In this document: piece by piece, positions 30,661 to 40,950 of the stretch | How positions within the stretch are numbered: the first letter of the stretch is position 1 | How the letters are laid out: each line of letters begins with the position of its first letter | Assembly (NCBI GenBank): GCA_023548195.1 | Contig: JAJHZJ010000754.1 | Span: 1,339,501 to 1,403,500, forward strand | Direction: 5' to 3' | Source: Bettongia penicillata ogilbyi | Taxonomy: Eukaryota; Chordata; Mammalia; Diprotodontia; Potoroidae | Length of the DNA: 64,000 nt | Notes under the pieces: generated by a model | Databases searched by the model: none | What the model saw: only the letters and a program-made list of their open reading frames with translations | What the model was told of the DNA's origin: nothing | Translations under genes and position numbers: made by a program

Positions 30661-30890
30661 CTCCTTTTGGATTGGATCTGATTTTATCCATGCAGGGGAA
30701 TGCCTGGTGAGGAAAACTCCCTCAACCAATGGAGACCGGCAGTCACTCTGTAATTTATCATTTTGGAGAGATGCTTGGGGCACTGGGAAGGTCGTTTATG
30801 TGCCTGCAATCCTGAGGTGAGGGTTGAACGCAGGTTGCCCTCACCCTGAAGCTAACTCTCTCTTCCCTCTACTATACTGCTTCTCATAAT
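30661..30890 (-). mobile_element. MIR-like marsupial SINE
   Basis: 'actccctcaaccaatggaga' then 'cggcagtcactctgtaattt', 'gagggttgaacgcaggttgc' and 'tctactatactgcttctc'. The same lead-in recurs at 59920 ('ctccctccaccaatgcagaa'), so it is a dispersed family. Confidence 0.65.
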
Positions 30891-30954
30891 CTGAATATCA
30901 TCTATGATGAGGAGGATGTGGATGGTGGAAAGAAATGACCACTGGTCGTTGTTC

Positions 30955-31112
30955 TTTAGTACAATCCAGAAAGCATCTACTCTGTGCTAGGCACTGTGGT
31001 AAGGGTTAGAGATAGACAAATAAAAAAAACTGTCCCCACCCTCAGGCAGCTTCCATTTTACTGAGGAGGTTACAACATGTAACTGGCCAGGGAGATTTAA
31101 TATCAAAGTAGG
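30955..31112 (+). mobile_element. Ancient therian interspersed repeat (family not named)
   Basis: 'cagaaagcatctactctgtg', 'ctaggcactgtggtaagggt', 'caccctcaggcagcttccat'. Confidence 0.6.
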
Positions 31113-31231
31113 AAGGCATTCCATTCTGGGAGCCCTTTTAAAATAGCTTCTACCCCTATTCATCTGGAGTAATGTAGATGGAGACTTGTCTGGAGGCTGG
31201 GGGTTGGACAAGATGACCCTTTTTAAAAAAA

Positions 31232-31495
31232 TTATGAATTTATTGTCATTCAGTCATTTTTAAGTTGTGTTTGACTTTTCATGACCCTATCTGGGGTTTT
31301 CTTGGCAGAGATTACTAGAAGAGTTTGCCACTTATTTTTCTAGCTCATTTTACAGATGAGGAACCTGAGGCAAATAGGGTGAAGTGACTTGCCCAGGGCC
31401 ACATAGCTAGTAAGTGTCTGAAACTGGATTTGGATGCAGGTCTGCATCCTGCCTGCAAGTCTGATGCTCTATCTACTGTGCCAACTAGCTGCCCC
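31232..31495 (-). mobile_element. tRNA-headed SINE with RTE-type tail (Mar1-like)
   Basis: 'atgaccctatctggggtttt', 'tagctcattttacagatgag', 'cttgcccagggccacatagc', 'ctgtgccaactagctgcccc'. It lies between the near-duplicates 'acaagatgaccct' (31208) and 'acaggatgaccct' (31581). An L3/CR1 3' end on the left may therefore have been split, or a flank duplicated. Confidence 0.92.
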
Positions 31496-31794
31496 AAATT
31501 TGTTTACAGTCATCAACAAATATGACTATTTCTACACAGAAAGGGCAGAAAAAGATTGCAAATGAAACTGTGAATCTACACAGGATGACCCTCTTCAAAT
31601 CCTTCCAAGGATCTCCAAATATAGAGTGTTTTAGTTTTTTTCTAAATGTCTTCCAATCATTTTAACTTTGTAACATTCCTGCTGAGCAGCAACTTTTTTT
31701 TTTCAACACAACACAAATTAGAAAGGTCCACGTTGGGGTCTTGTTCAAGGTAATTTAGGAGGAAAGGAGAACCGAGAATTGTTTGAGTCTCGTC

Positions 31795-32470
31795 TCCCCA
31801 TTTCGAATCATCTCCAATTCAGCTGCTAACATGTTTTCATAAATTCAGGTCTAACCAGGTTACTCTCCTGCTCAATAAACTCTATTGGCTCCCTACTGCC
31901 TCTTAAGTTCTCTGTTTGACCTTCCAAGTTCTTTAAATCTGACCTCAGTCTACCCTTCTAGCTTTATTCTATATTATTCTCCTTAGAGCCCACTGGTAGA
32001 TGGAGAGCATCCTTGGGTTCTCTTTCTCACACTGACGTCTCCTGTCTCTATGTCTGTACTCTGACTCCCCCATGCCTGGAATGAATTCTCCTTGCTTAGT
32101 GTCCCTTGGAATTTTTTTTTCCTTTAAGCCTTAGCTGAAGCATCATCTTCCATATAAAAACTCTTCCCGGTCCCCCTATCCCCAGCTGCTAGCACTCTCC
32201 CTCCTAAACTACCTGGTGTGTATATATGTGTGTGTGTGTGTGTATTTATATATATGTATGTGTGTATATGTACACACGTAGATGCACACACACACACACA
32301 CATACGTGCGTGCGCACACACACACACATACTCTGCACTATCCATTTTATGGTTTCCATGGATAGAAATTAAGCTCCTTGAGGGCAGAGACCATCTATCT
32401 TTTATTTTTATGTCCCTAGCATTTATCAAAGTACTTGGCACATAGTAGGTGTTATTGATTAACTTAATAA
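31795..32470 (+). mobile_element. L2 LINE 3' end with an internal microsatellite
   Basis: L2 order: 'aaccaggttactctcctgct', 'attggctccctactgcctct', 'ctgacctcagtctacccttc', 'ctgaagcatcatcttccata'. Then a TG/CA array (32216-32331), then 'aagctccttgagggcagaga' and 'cttggcacatagtaggtgtt'. The array expanded where L2 reads 'gtatatatttgt'. Confidence 0.88.
32216..32331 (+). repeat. (TG)n/(CA)n microsatellite inside L2
   Basis: TG repeats, a TATATATATGTATG segment and then CA repeats, giving partial self-complementarity across about 115 bp. Confidence 0.95.
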
Positions 32471-32471
32471 T

Positions 32472-32770
32472 CTCTAGAACTCCTGGTGCCCAACATTCAT
32501 CCCAACCTTTTCCCACTACATAAGAGATAAAAATGTCACAGTGTGACTCAGTTTCTGCAAAGGTCCGCTATGGACAAGGGAGGTCAAAGGATTTCAGGAG
32601 GGAAGAAAAAGGCTACATCAGGGATGATCAGCCTCTGTAGTTTTAAGACATATTTATTACTAATAAAAGTAGCTGACATTCATATGGCAATTTAAGGGCT
32701 GCTATGGTAGATATCTGCCTTCCTGTTTTCTAAAAATTAAATTTTATTTTTTTCCATCATCAAGCATTTA
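32472..32770. other. Unassigned sequence with a possible MIR piece
   Basis: 32655-32720 resembles a reversed MIR end ('aaagtagctgacattcatat'). The rest is unassigned. Confidence 0.35.
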
Positions 32771-32862
32771 TTTATTTTGATTAGACTGTGACATCCTTGT
32801 ACGCTGGGATTGTCTTTTGCCTTTCATTGGATCCCTGGAGTTTAGTAGAGTGTCTGGCACAT
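32771..32862 (+). mobile_element. L2 LINE 3' fragment
   Basis: 'gattagactgtgacatcctt' and 'ggagtttagtagagtgtctg' end abruptly at the adjoining SINE. Confidence 0.65.
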
Positions 32863-33118
32863 TTACTGTTCTTGCTATTGATTTGTGTCTGACTCTTTAT
32901 GATCCCATTTGGGGTTTTCTTGTCAAAGATACTGGAGTGGTTCACCATCTCCTTCTTCAGCTCATTTTAGAGATGAGGAATCTGAGGCAAACTGAGTTAA
33001 GTGACTTGCCCAGGGTCACACAGTTACTAAGTGCATGAGGCTGGATTTGAACTCAGGAAGATGAGTTTTCCTGATTCCAGGCCCAATGCTCTATGCATTG
33101 TGGTGTCCCCTAGCTACT
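32863..33118 (-). mobile_element. tRNA-headed SINE with RTE-type tail (Mar1-like)
   Basis: 'tgatcccatttggggttttc', 'gatactggagtggttcacca', 'agtgacttgcccagggtcac', 'aatgctctatgcattgtggt'. Nearly complete. Confidence 0.95.
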
Positions 33119-33330
33119 GTAAGATAGGAAGACCTGACCTTGACTCTGACAATAGCTGTTTAACCCTGGGTGATTCACTTAACGTCCCTCAGCTTCAGTT
33201 TCCCTATTTATAAAATGGGGAAAAATATAACCCCTACCACATATGGTGGTAGTAAGGATCATTGAAGATAATATATATAAAGTTCTTTGCAAGTCTTAAG
33301 GCTCTAGAGGCATGAGAGCTGTTACTATTG
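33119..33330 (+). mobile_element. MIR/THER1-type SINE
   Basis: 'ggtgattcacttaacgtccc', 'cagcttcagtttccctattt', 'aaagttctttgcaagtctta'. Confidence 0.8.
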
Positions 33331-33334
33331 CTTA

Positions 33335-33780
33335 ACAAACTCACCTCCAGAGACATATCCTATATCAGCCTTTCCTGATCTCCCCAGCTATTGGTGCATA
33401 TCCACCAAAAGGACTCTGTATTTGCAAGATTATGAATCTCAAAACCATCTAATCCACCCCTTCCCCTCATTTTACAGATGTGGAAACTGAGATCCAGAGA
33501 ATTTGGATTTGCCCAAGGTCACACAAGACAGAGAGTATTGAAGCAGCATTTGAACCCAGAACTACTGCCTCCAATTCCACCACACTTTCCACTTTATCAC
33601 ATGATCTCTTTATATACTTCTTATATATTTCATATTTGCTTATCTATGTTGTTTCTGCCAGTAGAATGTCTGAGGGAAGGGTCTATTTCCTTTATATTTT
33701 TGAATCTCCAGCACCTGGTCCAGTATTTGGTGCATAGCAGGTACATAATAAATGCTTCTTGAATGAATGAATGAGAAATT
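33335..33780 (+). mobile_element. L2 LINE 3' end with nested MIR
   Basis: L2 left part 33340-33425 ('cagcctttcctgatctcccc') and right part 33595-33775 ('tgtctgagggaagggtctat', 'catagcaggtacataataaa', TGAATGAATGA). A reversed MIR (33430-33575, 'ttgcccaaggtcacacaaga') lies between them. Confidence 0.85.
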
Positions 33781-33900
33781 CACTTTTCACAAAGTACACC
33801 ATCCTTTTTTTTTCAGTTCAAAATAAACTTGTTGTTCCACACCAGCCCTAACTTATACATAATAGAACTTTTGGCCAGCTTTCCTCAGGAAAGCCAGAAA

Positions 33901-34163
33901 AGAGGCAGCTGGGTGGTACAGTAGATAAAAGCTCCAGGTCTGGAGTCAGGAAGACTTATCTCTCCAAGTTCAAATTCAGCCTCAGACACTCACTAGCTGT
34001 GTGACCCTGGGCAAGTCACTTTACCCTATCTGCCTCAGTTTTTCTATCTGTAAAATGAGCTGGAGAAGAAATGGCAAACCACTCCAGTATCCCTACTAAG
34101 AAAATCCCAAATGGGGTCAAGAAGAGTTGGACATGACTGAAATGACTTGAACAGCAAAGGAAA
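33901..34163 (+). mobile_element. tRNA-headed SINE with RTE-type tail (Mar1-like)
   Basis: 'gaggcagctgggtggtacag', 'cactcactagctgtgtgacc', 'aaaatgagctggagaagaaa', 'gagttggacatgactgaaat'. Complete. Confidence 0.96.
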
Positions 34164-34224
34164 ACAGAGAACTAATAGATCTGGACAGTTCAATATCAGC
34201 CTTTATCTGTTAGAACCTCCTTAT

Positions 34225-34420
34225 CTATTTAAAGAAAGTTTTATTAATACCTTTGGTTTTTGACAAAAGTATCATTTTCTACCATCTCCTCACTCCTACT
34301 CTGTCCCACATAGACATTTGCCTCATAACAAAAAAAACCAGTTTAAAAAATCACTCTGTGCAACGATCCCATCTGATAGTGCAAATAGCATTCAGCACCT
34401 ATAGTCTCCCACTTCTCTCC
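34225..34420 (-). mobile_element. L1 LINE 3'-end fragment, probable
   Basis: 'ttctaccatctcctcactcc', 'gacatttgcctcataacaaa' and 'tctgatagtgcaaatagcat' fit the reversed L1 3' end, whose later segment is clearer at 49686. The assignment here is less certain. Confidence 0.5.
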
Positions 34421-34609
34421 TAGGGAGAATCCTGTATGATTCCTCCCTCCTAACCTAGTCCACATTCAGATTTAATGCCTCAGCTTCCTGGATCCTATTT
34501 TGCTTTACCGCCTGTCTCCCCAGTTTCAGATCCCAGCTTTGTTTTCTCCTCTCTTCTTTTTCACCTGGGACATTCCCTCACTCCTTTGCTTTCTTTCCCA
34601 GTGCTCATA

Positions 34610-35010
34610 AGATCATGGGATTTAGAATCCTAAGAGACCTAAAATGTCATCTGCAGATTCTTAACCCCAAGTCATCTGTGGATAGGTTGCAGGAGGTCGG
34701 TAAATTTGGATGGGAAAAAACGTCATCTTAATTTTTCCCTACTTCTAACAGAATTTGTCATTACTTCAATGATTTAAAATCATTATTCTGAGGATGGGTA
34801 TACAGGTTTCATCAAACTGCCAAAGGGGTCCCTGATACAAAGAAATTTAAGGACCCCTGTCCTAGTCCAACCTTCATGTTACAGAAGAGGAAACTAAGTA
34901 TCCTAGAGGGGAGAGATAGCATCACCAAGTTCTTACAGGACATGTGTCAAAGTTTGGATTTGAACGCAGGCCTCCTGATTCTAAATCTCACGGTCTGTCC
35001 ATCAATATCC
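34610..35010 (-). mobile_element. MIR/CR1-like repeat split by a hAT-type element
   Basis: 'aatcctaagagacctaaaat' (34626-34645) continues after the hAT insert as 'agtccaaccttcatgttaca' and 'gaagaggaaactaagtatcc' (34863-34900), then 'gtttggatttgaacgcaggc'. Confidence 0.65.
34654..34859 (+). mobile_element. hAT-type non-autonomous DNA transposon
   Basis: The left end is 'cagattcttaaccccaagtc'. The right end is 'atttaaggacccctg', whose reverse complement (caggggtccttaaat) matches the left end imperfectly, in the CAGNGGT..TTAA style of hAT termini. It interrupts a MIR/CR1-like repeat cleanly. No clear 8-bp target duplication is left. Confidence 0.65.
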
Positions 35011-35079
35011 AGGGATGTTCTCCAGGTAACCTCCCCCAATCTACGTAGTCTATGGGGAACTGGAATCCTCTAGGGATTT

Positions 35080-35395
35080 TGATATAGCCACAAGTCAATG
35101 GCTTTCAGGATGTGTTGTTCGAGCCAACTGACTCTGGAAACTGGCATCTGACTGATTTTAGTCTCTACTGGTCACCACTGCTATTCTGTTTTATGTATTT
35201 TAATTAAATGTTATCATTTTGTTCTTGTGCCCTAGGGTGATTTGATTACAAGGGCCATGAGTTTATAAGCCAGAGAGAGAAAATAAATATAGGGCTGCCA
35301 TCCAACATCGCCTGGGCTCAGCTACAAGGAAAATGGCGGCTAAATAAAGCATAGCAGAGGCTTTCAAGAGGGATCACTCTAAATCTGTGACTTAA
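35080..35395. promoter_or_regulatory. Candidate conserved block with a YY1-like site
   Basis: A repeat-free block containing AAAATGGCGGC (35330-35340), an exact match to the YY1 consensus, plus 'atgtattttaattaaatgtt' and 'gagtttataagccagagaga'. CpGs are retained at 35310-35340. The regulatory role is inferred. Confidence 0.45.
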
Positions 35396-35632
35396 TCCAT
35401 GATCCACTTACCTCCCCATATTACAGAGAAGCAAACTAAGGCTCAGAAACTCTCGCTGATGACCTGGAGAACACACAGAGAGCACCAGGAAGGTGATAAA
35501 CCTTGAGGTCATGTCACTGTTCAGACTGAGATCCTTGAGGGCTGGGACTGTCTTTTTCTTTTCTTTGTATTCTCAGCATTTAGCACAGTGCCTGGCAGAT
35601 AGCAGGTGCTTAATAAGTACTGACTGACAGGG
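35396..35632 (+). mobile_element. Reversed MIR fragment then L2 3' tail
   Basis: 35396-35510 is a minus-strand MIR ('tattacagagaagcaaacta'). 35520-35630 is the L2 tail ('gatccttgagggctgggact', 'agcacagtgcctggcagata'). Confidence 0.7.
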
Positions 35633-35774
35633 GAAATGAGGATTTTTAGACTGAAGAAGAAAAGACATGGCAGATGATACCATGGAAAGAGGACTGGCAC
35701 TAGAACCGGTGGGCAGTCTTGTGGGGAAAGAGAAACAGGGACACTATCGGTCAGTGGCAAGAAGGCTAAACTTG

Positions 35775-35900
35775 GATCCCATATTGTCATTTCATATCTG
35801 CATGACAGTGAGAAAGTCACTTGATATCTTTGGGACTCAGTTGTAAAATGAGGGGTTGGACTCAAATGATTGCCTAGGTTTTATGACTCTAAAGCAAATC
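35775..35900 (+). mobile_element. MIR-type SINE, degenerate
   Basis: 'gacagtgagaaagtcacttg', 'ggactcagttgtaaaatgag', 'gggttggactcaaatgattg'. Confidence 0.65.
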
Positions 35901-35919
35901 CTTTCGGAAAATCTGGGTG

Positions 35920-35920
<1 letters not shown>

Positions 35921-36016
<96 letters not shown>

Positions 36017-36067
36017 GGAATAAGAAAAGAGGAGGATGAAAGAAGACAGAAATAGAGAGTGAAACAG

Positions 36068-36142
<75 letters not shown>

Positions 36143-36155
36143 AGGGAAGAGAAGG
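35921..36155 (+). repeat. (GA)n array, interrupted, about 235 bp
   Basis: Long pure GA runs (35921-35984 and about 36078-36137) are separated by GGAGGAG and AATAAGAAAAGAGGAGGATG-type interruptions. Such tracts can adopt triplex (H-DNA) structure. Serine/leucine and arginine/glutamate open frames are artefacts. Confidence 0.97.
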
Positions 36156-36164
36156 AAAAACTTA

Positions 36165-36400
36165 TCTGTGCTGTCCCCTTCATTTTGCATACGAGAAACT
36201 AAGGCCCAGAAGGTCTAAGTGACTTGCTTAGGGTCTACAAGAAGTAAATAGCAGAGCTAGGTTTCAAGTCCAGGTCACAGGCTCACAGGGGAGAATTGAT
36301 TTAGAGCCAGGAGGGAATTCAGAGGCTGTGCAGCCCAACTCCCTGCATTATATATAGGTAATAGAGTATATATATAATCATATATGTAAACATAATCATG
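36165..36400 (-). mobile_element. Reversed MIR then short CR1 piece
   Basis: 36175-36270 has 'cattttgcatacgagaaact' and 'agtgacttgcttagggtcta'. 36295-36345 has 'attcagaggctgtgcagccc' in CR1 order. An AT-rich run follows. Confidence 0.6.
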
Positions 36401-36401
36401 A

Positions 36402-36632
36402 GTGGGACAGATAGGTTCCATTGGGCTTGGAATCAGGAGTATCTGAGTTAAAAGCTTGTTTCAAGTACTTCCCAGCTGTGTGACCCTGGGCAAGTCACTT
36501 CACCTTGTATACCTCAGTTTCTTCACCTGTAAAATTAGCTGGAGAAGGAAATGGCAAACCCTCCAGTATCTCTGCCAAGAATACCCCAAATGGGTCACAA
36601 AGATATGACTTAACCACAAAAAATAATTATAT
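36402..36632 (+). mobile_element. tRNA-headed SINE with RTE-type tail (Mar1-like)
   Basis: 'acagataggttccattgggc', 'agctgtgtgaccctgggcaa', 'aattagctggagaaggaaat', 'ctgccaagaataccccaaat'. The extreme tail is eroded. It lies between two parts of a reversed CR1 (36295-36345 and 36700-36860). Confidence 0.92.
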
Positions 36633-36699
36633 ATGTATGCGTCATTATATGTATGTACATGTCATATATTATAATATCAATATATTAACATTATAACCT

Positions 36700-36860
36700 G
36701 TAACTAAAAAGGACCCTTTTGACAATGTCACTGACAACCATTGTCTATTTTTCACCTGAGTATCTCCAGTGATGGAGGAACTCACCACTTATCAATGTAG
36801 CTCATTCTACATTTAGACAGTTCTAATTATTGGGAAATTGCTCCTCAAGATTGTGGACTG
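36700..36860 (-). mobile_element. L3/CR1-type LINE fragment
   Basis: 'ctccagtgatggaggaactc', 'tagctcattctacatttaga', 'cagttctaattattgggaaa' in reversed CR1 order. Confidence 0.7.
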
Positions 36861-36990
36861 CATTTATCAAGCACTTACTTAGGGCTAGCTACTGGGGATA
36901 GAAGTATGAAAAAGGGATTAGCTTCTGCCTTCAAAAAAACCTATGTTCTACTAGTGGAGACAACACATATATATTTGTATATGTATAAAT
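36858..36990 (+). mobile_element. Ancient therian interspersed repeat (family not named)
   Basis: 'catttatcaagcacttactt', 'agggctagctactggggata', 'gtggagacaacacatatata'. Confidence 0.6.
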
Positions 36991-37005
36991 ATGTACTACC
37001 TTGAG

Positions 37006-37273
37006 TAAATGGGGCAGCTAGGGGGCACCATTGTGCACAGAGCACTAGGCTTGAAGTCAGGAAGACTCATCTCCCAGAGTTCAAATCTGGCCTCAGACAT
37101 TTACTAGTTGGGTGACCCTGGGCAAGTCACTTCAGCCTGTTTCCTCAGTTTCCTCATCTGTAAAATGATCTGGAGAAGGAAATGGCAAACCACTCCAGTT
37201 TCTCTGCCAAGAAAACCCCAAATGGGGTCATGGAGAGTCAGATATGACTTAAATGACAGAGCAACAAAAAAAT
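37006..37273 (+). mobile_element. tRNA-headed SINE with RTE-type tail (Mar1-like)
   Basis: 'aaatggggcagctagggggc', 'gggcaagtcacttcagcctg', 'gatctggagaaggaaatggc', 'gagagtcagatatgacttaa'. Complete with a CAACAAAAAAA tail. Confidence 0.96.
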
Positions 37274-37654
37274 GAGTAGATGGAAGGTGACCCCAGAGGG
37301 GAGGGCATCAGTATCTCACACTAAAACCTGCCTCTCTGCAATTCCTGCTCATACTTCTGCCCTCCAGGGCTGAGCAGAACAAGGCTGAGTCAACGTCCAC
37401 ATTGTGGCCATTCTAGAAGGACACTAGAAGAGTGTCCTAGTTCTAGTGGACACTAGAAAGCACTTCTAATGCACCCCATGAGCCATATTGTCTTCAGGCT
37501 TAACACCCCCCCCCATTCTTCTAGCATCTTCATATGAACTAGCTTCTAGTCTGCCGACCCCCAGGAAGGGGGTCATTTTTGTGAGATATCTTCAGTTTGT
37601 TAATTTCCCTGATGTGTGGTCCTCAAATATTCTTGTGCTCTCTATGTAGTGTGA
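37274..37654. other. Unassigned sequence with paired short hairpins
   Basis: No family recognised. It contains two adjacent perfect 8-bp-stem hairpins built from GGACACTAGAA-like units (37418-37438 and 37441-37458). Confidence 0.5.
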
Positions 37655-37985
37655 TGAAACAGAGGAGAGAGAACTCTAGAAAAAGGTTGTGTGACTTCAG
37701 AGGAAGCAGTGGCGTGATCACCGCCTCTTTGACCTTGGTCAATCACTGCCTACTTGGAGCCTGTTTCCTTTTTTGTGAAAATGAAGACCTCAAACTTGGT
37801 GGCTTCTGACATCTCTTTTCACTCTCTAACAAGAGTTCAAATCCTGCCTCTGATGCTATTATGTCACTTTGGTTAAGCCATTTCCCTTCTCTGAGACTCA
37901 GTTTCCTCATCTGTAAAATGGGGGGTGGACTAGATGACCCTTGAGATCCCTTCAGGGACCACCCTGAAGTCATTCTGTCCAGCTC
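37655..37985 (+). mobile_element. Two plus-strand MIR-type SINEs
   Basis: 37655-37820 ('ggttgtgtgacttcagagga', 'aaaatgaagacctcaaactt') and 37825-37985 ('gagactcagtttcctcatct', 'ggactagatgacccttgaga'). Confidence 0.75.
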
Positions 37986-38065
37986 ACTGTGTATGTCCAA
38001 GGACAAGAAGAGAAGTAGACAGGCTTGGAGCCTTGGTGGAATGGTAAGCAAAAAAAAGTAAGCTA

Positions 38066-38098
38066 GGGGGTTGGGTCAGGGGTGGAGGGGGGTGGGGT
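38066..38098 (+). other. Potential G-quadruplex run
   Basis: Five G-tracts of 3 to 6 guanines occur within 33 bases with short loops (TT, TCA, TGGA, T). This meets the usual G3+ motif definition. No experimental support exists here. Confidence 0.6.
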
Positions 38099-38600
38099 GC
38101 TGCCTGGGACTCCATGGTTGTATCAGGCAGCCTGTGCGCAGGTGGGCCAAGCAGAAGTGGGTGGGTGTGGGGAGGGAGGAAGCTGGCCCACCATGCTGGG
38201 CACCTGAGGAGCTACAATATTGCAGGGCCTCAGGGCTGCTAGCACCAGACGCAGAAGGTGTGGAAAGCACTGGCGGGTTTTCTAGACAAGAAAATATTGA
38301 TGGGAAGCCAGAGTGAACAGGCAGAAATGGGGGAGGGGAGAGAGGGAGATGGAGAGAGAGAGAGAGAGATGGAGTGAAGGATGGAAGGGGGAGAGATACG
38401 GAAGGAGAGGGAGACAGAGAGGATTCAGCAGGTAGAGGAGAGTGGAAAAGGTATCAGAAAGTGAGGTAGCCCCTGCAGAGAGTTCTTGCTAATGCTGCTC
38501 ATGGAAAACTTGAGAAACAGAAGTGGACCTAAAAAACTGCCTTATTCTTAGAAATGTCAAACACAGTCAGGATTTTTAAAGGTGGGAGGGTCCTTAAGGA
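38099..38600. other. GC-rich unique sequence then GA-rich tract
   Basis: 38100-38325 is GC-rich (for the window) with no repeat recognised. 38325-38425 is GA-rich low complexity. 38430-38600 is unassigned. There is no CpG clustering large enough for an island. Confidence 0.45.
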
Positions 38601-39140
38601 TGTGATACAGTGAAAAGAATTCTAACTTTCAAGTCAAAGAACCTGGGTTTAAATCGTACTTCTTATGTTTACTACCTCTAAGACCTTAGGCAAGTCACTC
38701 AGCCTTCTTTGGCTTCAGTTTCCCCATCTGTCAAATGTGGGAGTTAGATTGGATAGCTTTAAGTGCCTGCTGGATGTAAATCTATGCTCTGCTTCCCTGC
38801 CTCCCCCTTGACTCTATATTAAGAAGGAAGCTAAGGTTGGGAAAGTGTCTCATTGATAAGATGGAGGTCATTTGGAACAGGGTGTGATCAGAGAGGGTGT
38901 ATAACAAGCCTGAAAATCATATGAAAATATGAGATTATTTGCTCTAGAGAAGGGAAGCCAAGATGTAGTACGGCATGATGGTCTGGTACTGAAGTCAGTG
39001 GATCTGAAGTCCAACCCTATCCCTAAGGCTCACAAAGCTGTGACCCTGGGCAAGTCCACTAAACCTCCAGGGCCTGGGTTCTTCTCTGTAACAGGACAGG
39101 GTTAGCTTGGTGACTCTCTGAGGTTCCATCTAGCTCTAAC
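38600..39140 (+). mobile_element. Two MIR-type SINEs around an unassigned stretch
   Basis: 38605-38790 ('gaacctgggtttaaatcgta', 'ttcagtttccccatctgtca') and 38962-39140 ('gctgtgaccctgggcaagtc', 'ggtgactctctgaggttcca'). 38800-38960 is possibly degenerate CR1. Confidence 0.65.
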
Positions 39141-39332
39141 TCCACCCTCGCATGGCTTGGTTGCTGCTTCACACACTTGAAGGCCTTTTGCTGGGAAGAG
39201 CGATTAGCCTGGTTGGGTCTGGTCCCAGAGGGCAGAGGGAGAAACAATGGAGGGAGGCTGCTCTGGGCTGGAGGCCAGGAAGAGTTTTCAAATCAAGGCT
39301 ATTTCCTAGTGCAAGATGCCGGTCTTGGGAGG

Positions 39333-39356
39333 GGTGTGTGTGTGTGTGTGTGTGTG
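39333..39356 (+). repeat. (TG)n microsatellite
   Basis: Twelve consecutive GT dinucleotides. Confidence 0.95.
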
Positions 39357-39474
39357 ATTAGAATCCTTCATGTAATGGTTGGTTCACCACTTGCTGGGCA
39401 TGTCACAGGGAGAATTCTTGTGCAGCCATTAATTGGATTAGGTGGCCCCAGAGGTCTCTTCCATTTCTGAGGTT

Positions 39475-40950
39475 CAGCCCAATTCCCTTTTAGATAGCTG
39501 TCATTCAGAGGAAGTTTTTCCTGCATCAAGCCTAGATGCTTTTATTTGCAACTTCTACTCATTGTTCCTAGGGTCTGCCCTCAGGGACAAATAGAACAAG
39601 GTTAATTCTGCTTCCCTAAGACAGTTCTTGAAATACTTCAATACAGCCAACACACCTCTCTCCCATCCCCAATTTTTTTCTCCAGGCTAAATGTCTCTGA
39701 TTCTTTTAAATGCTCCTCTTTATCCTATCTCCAAGCCCCTCACCATTCTTGTTGACCTCCTTCAGATGCTCTCTATCCTACCAATGTCCATCCTCAAATA
39801 TGGTGCCTAAAACTGAACAGACATGCTCTGACCAGGGCAGAGCAAAGTAGGAGGGTCTATCGCCTTCCTAGTCCTGAACCCTGTGCATTGCAATGCAGCC
39901 TAAGTTCACATTAGCATTCTTGGTTGCCAAATTATGTTGTTGGCTCTTAATGAGCTTGTGGTACACTACAATCTTCAGATATTTTTTCAGATGATCTGAT
40001 ACCTAGCCATGCCTTCCTTTCTTTGAAAACTTATTTTTAATCCAAGTATAAGATTTGCCATTGATCTTTATTACGTTTCATTTTTATTAAGTTTCACTTA
40101 ATGTCAAAAACTTTTGGAATTCTCCCTCTCCATTTTGCTAACTCTTCCATTCAGCTTAGTGTCACTTGCAAATCTGACAAGCTTGTAATTTATGCCTTTA
40201 TCCAAATCACAGGTAAAAACGTTAATTAGCACAGATTCCTGGGGACACTTCACTAGGGACACTTCACTAGGGACCTCTTTCTAAGGGGACAAGGAACCAT
40301 GAATGGTTACTTTTTTTGGATCTATCCAGTCAACCAGTGCAAAATCCACTTAATATTTACTGCTGTCCTGTTCATATCACTTCATATTCTCCAAAAGATT
40401 AGCATTCTGAAATTATGGTTGAAATTGAGGAAAACTAGTTGGGAGTCAGGGACAAGGAAGGGAATAGACATTGGCCAGGCAGTATGTTAAGTGCTTTGCA
40501 AATATTTCATTGGATCCTCATAACAACCTTGGGAGATAGTTACTAAAAATACTCCCATTTTAGAGATGAGAAAACTGAGGTAGGCAGAGGTTAAGTGTCT
40601 TGCTCAGGGTCACACATCAAGTGCAGGTATTTGAGCTCAAACCTCTCTATTCACTATACTATTTAGTAGTCTCTAAAACTGTAGCTAAACAGTCCCTCTG
40701 ATCTACTAGTCTAGTAAGCCTAGTAAAAAAATTACCTGCTCTGAATGATGCCAAATTGCCTCTTTGGAGACCATGGGTTCCTTTTATATATGTTCACTCA
40801 CCATTTCTTTGATAACTCATTCTATAATTTTGCCAGGAAATGACATCAAGCTCAAATAACATCAAAGAATCATTTGTAGGTTCCATTAGCTCCCCTTTAG
40901 AGAAACTAGGACATTCACCCTTATCTCAGTTTCTTCTTTTGTAAATTGAG
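39475..40950 (-). mobile_element. L3/CR1-type LINE 3' end, longest copy, with nested MIR
   Basis: This is about 1.25 kb of reversed CR1 order: 'cattcagaggaagtttttcc', 'atcctcaaatatggtgccta', 'gaccagggcagagcaaagta', 'atttgccattgatctttatt', 'cctggggacacttcactagg', then after a MIR (40450-40685) 'tcactcaccatttctttgat' and 'aattttgccaggaaatgaca'. It contains a 14-bp tandem duplication at 40243-40270. Confidence 0.88.
40450..40685 (-). mobile_element. MIR/THER1-type SINE nested in L3/CR1
   Basis: 'ttaagtgctttgcaaatatt', 'ggatcctcataacaaccttg', 'gtcttgctcagggtcacaca', 'tctattcactatactattta'. Confidence 0.85.

Noticed and set aside
35837..36190. 117-residue Ser/Leu-rich frame
   Set aside because: Artefact of the (GA)n array at 35921-36155.
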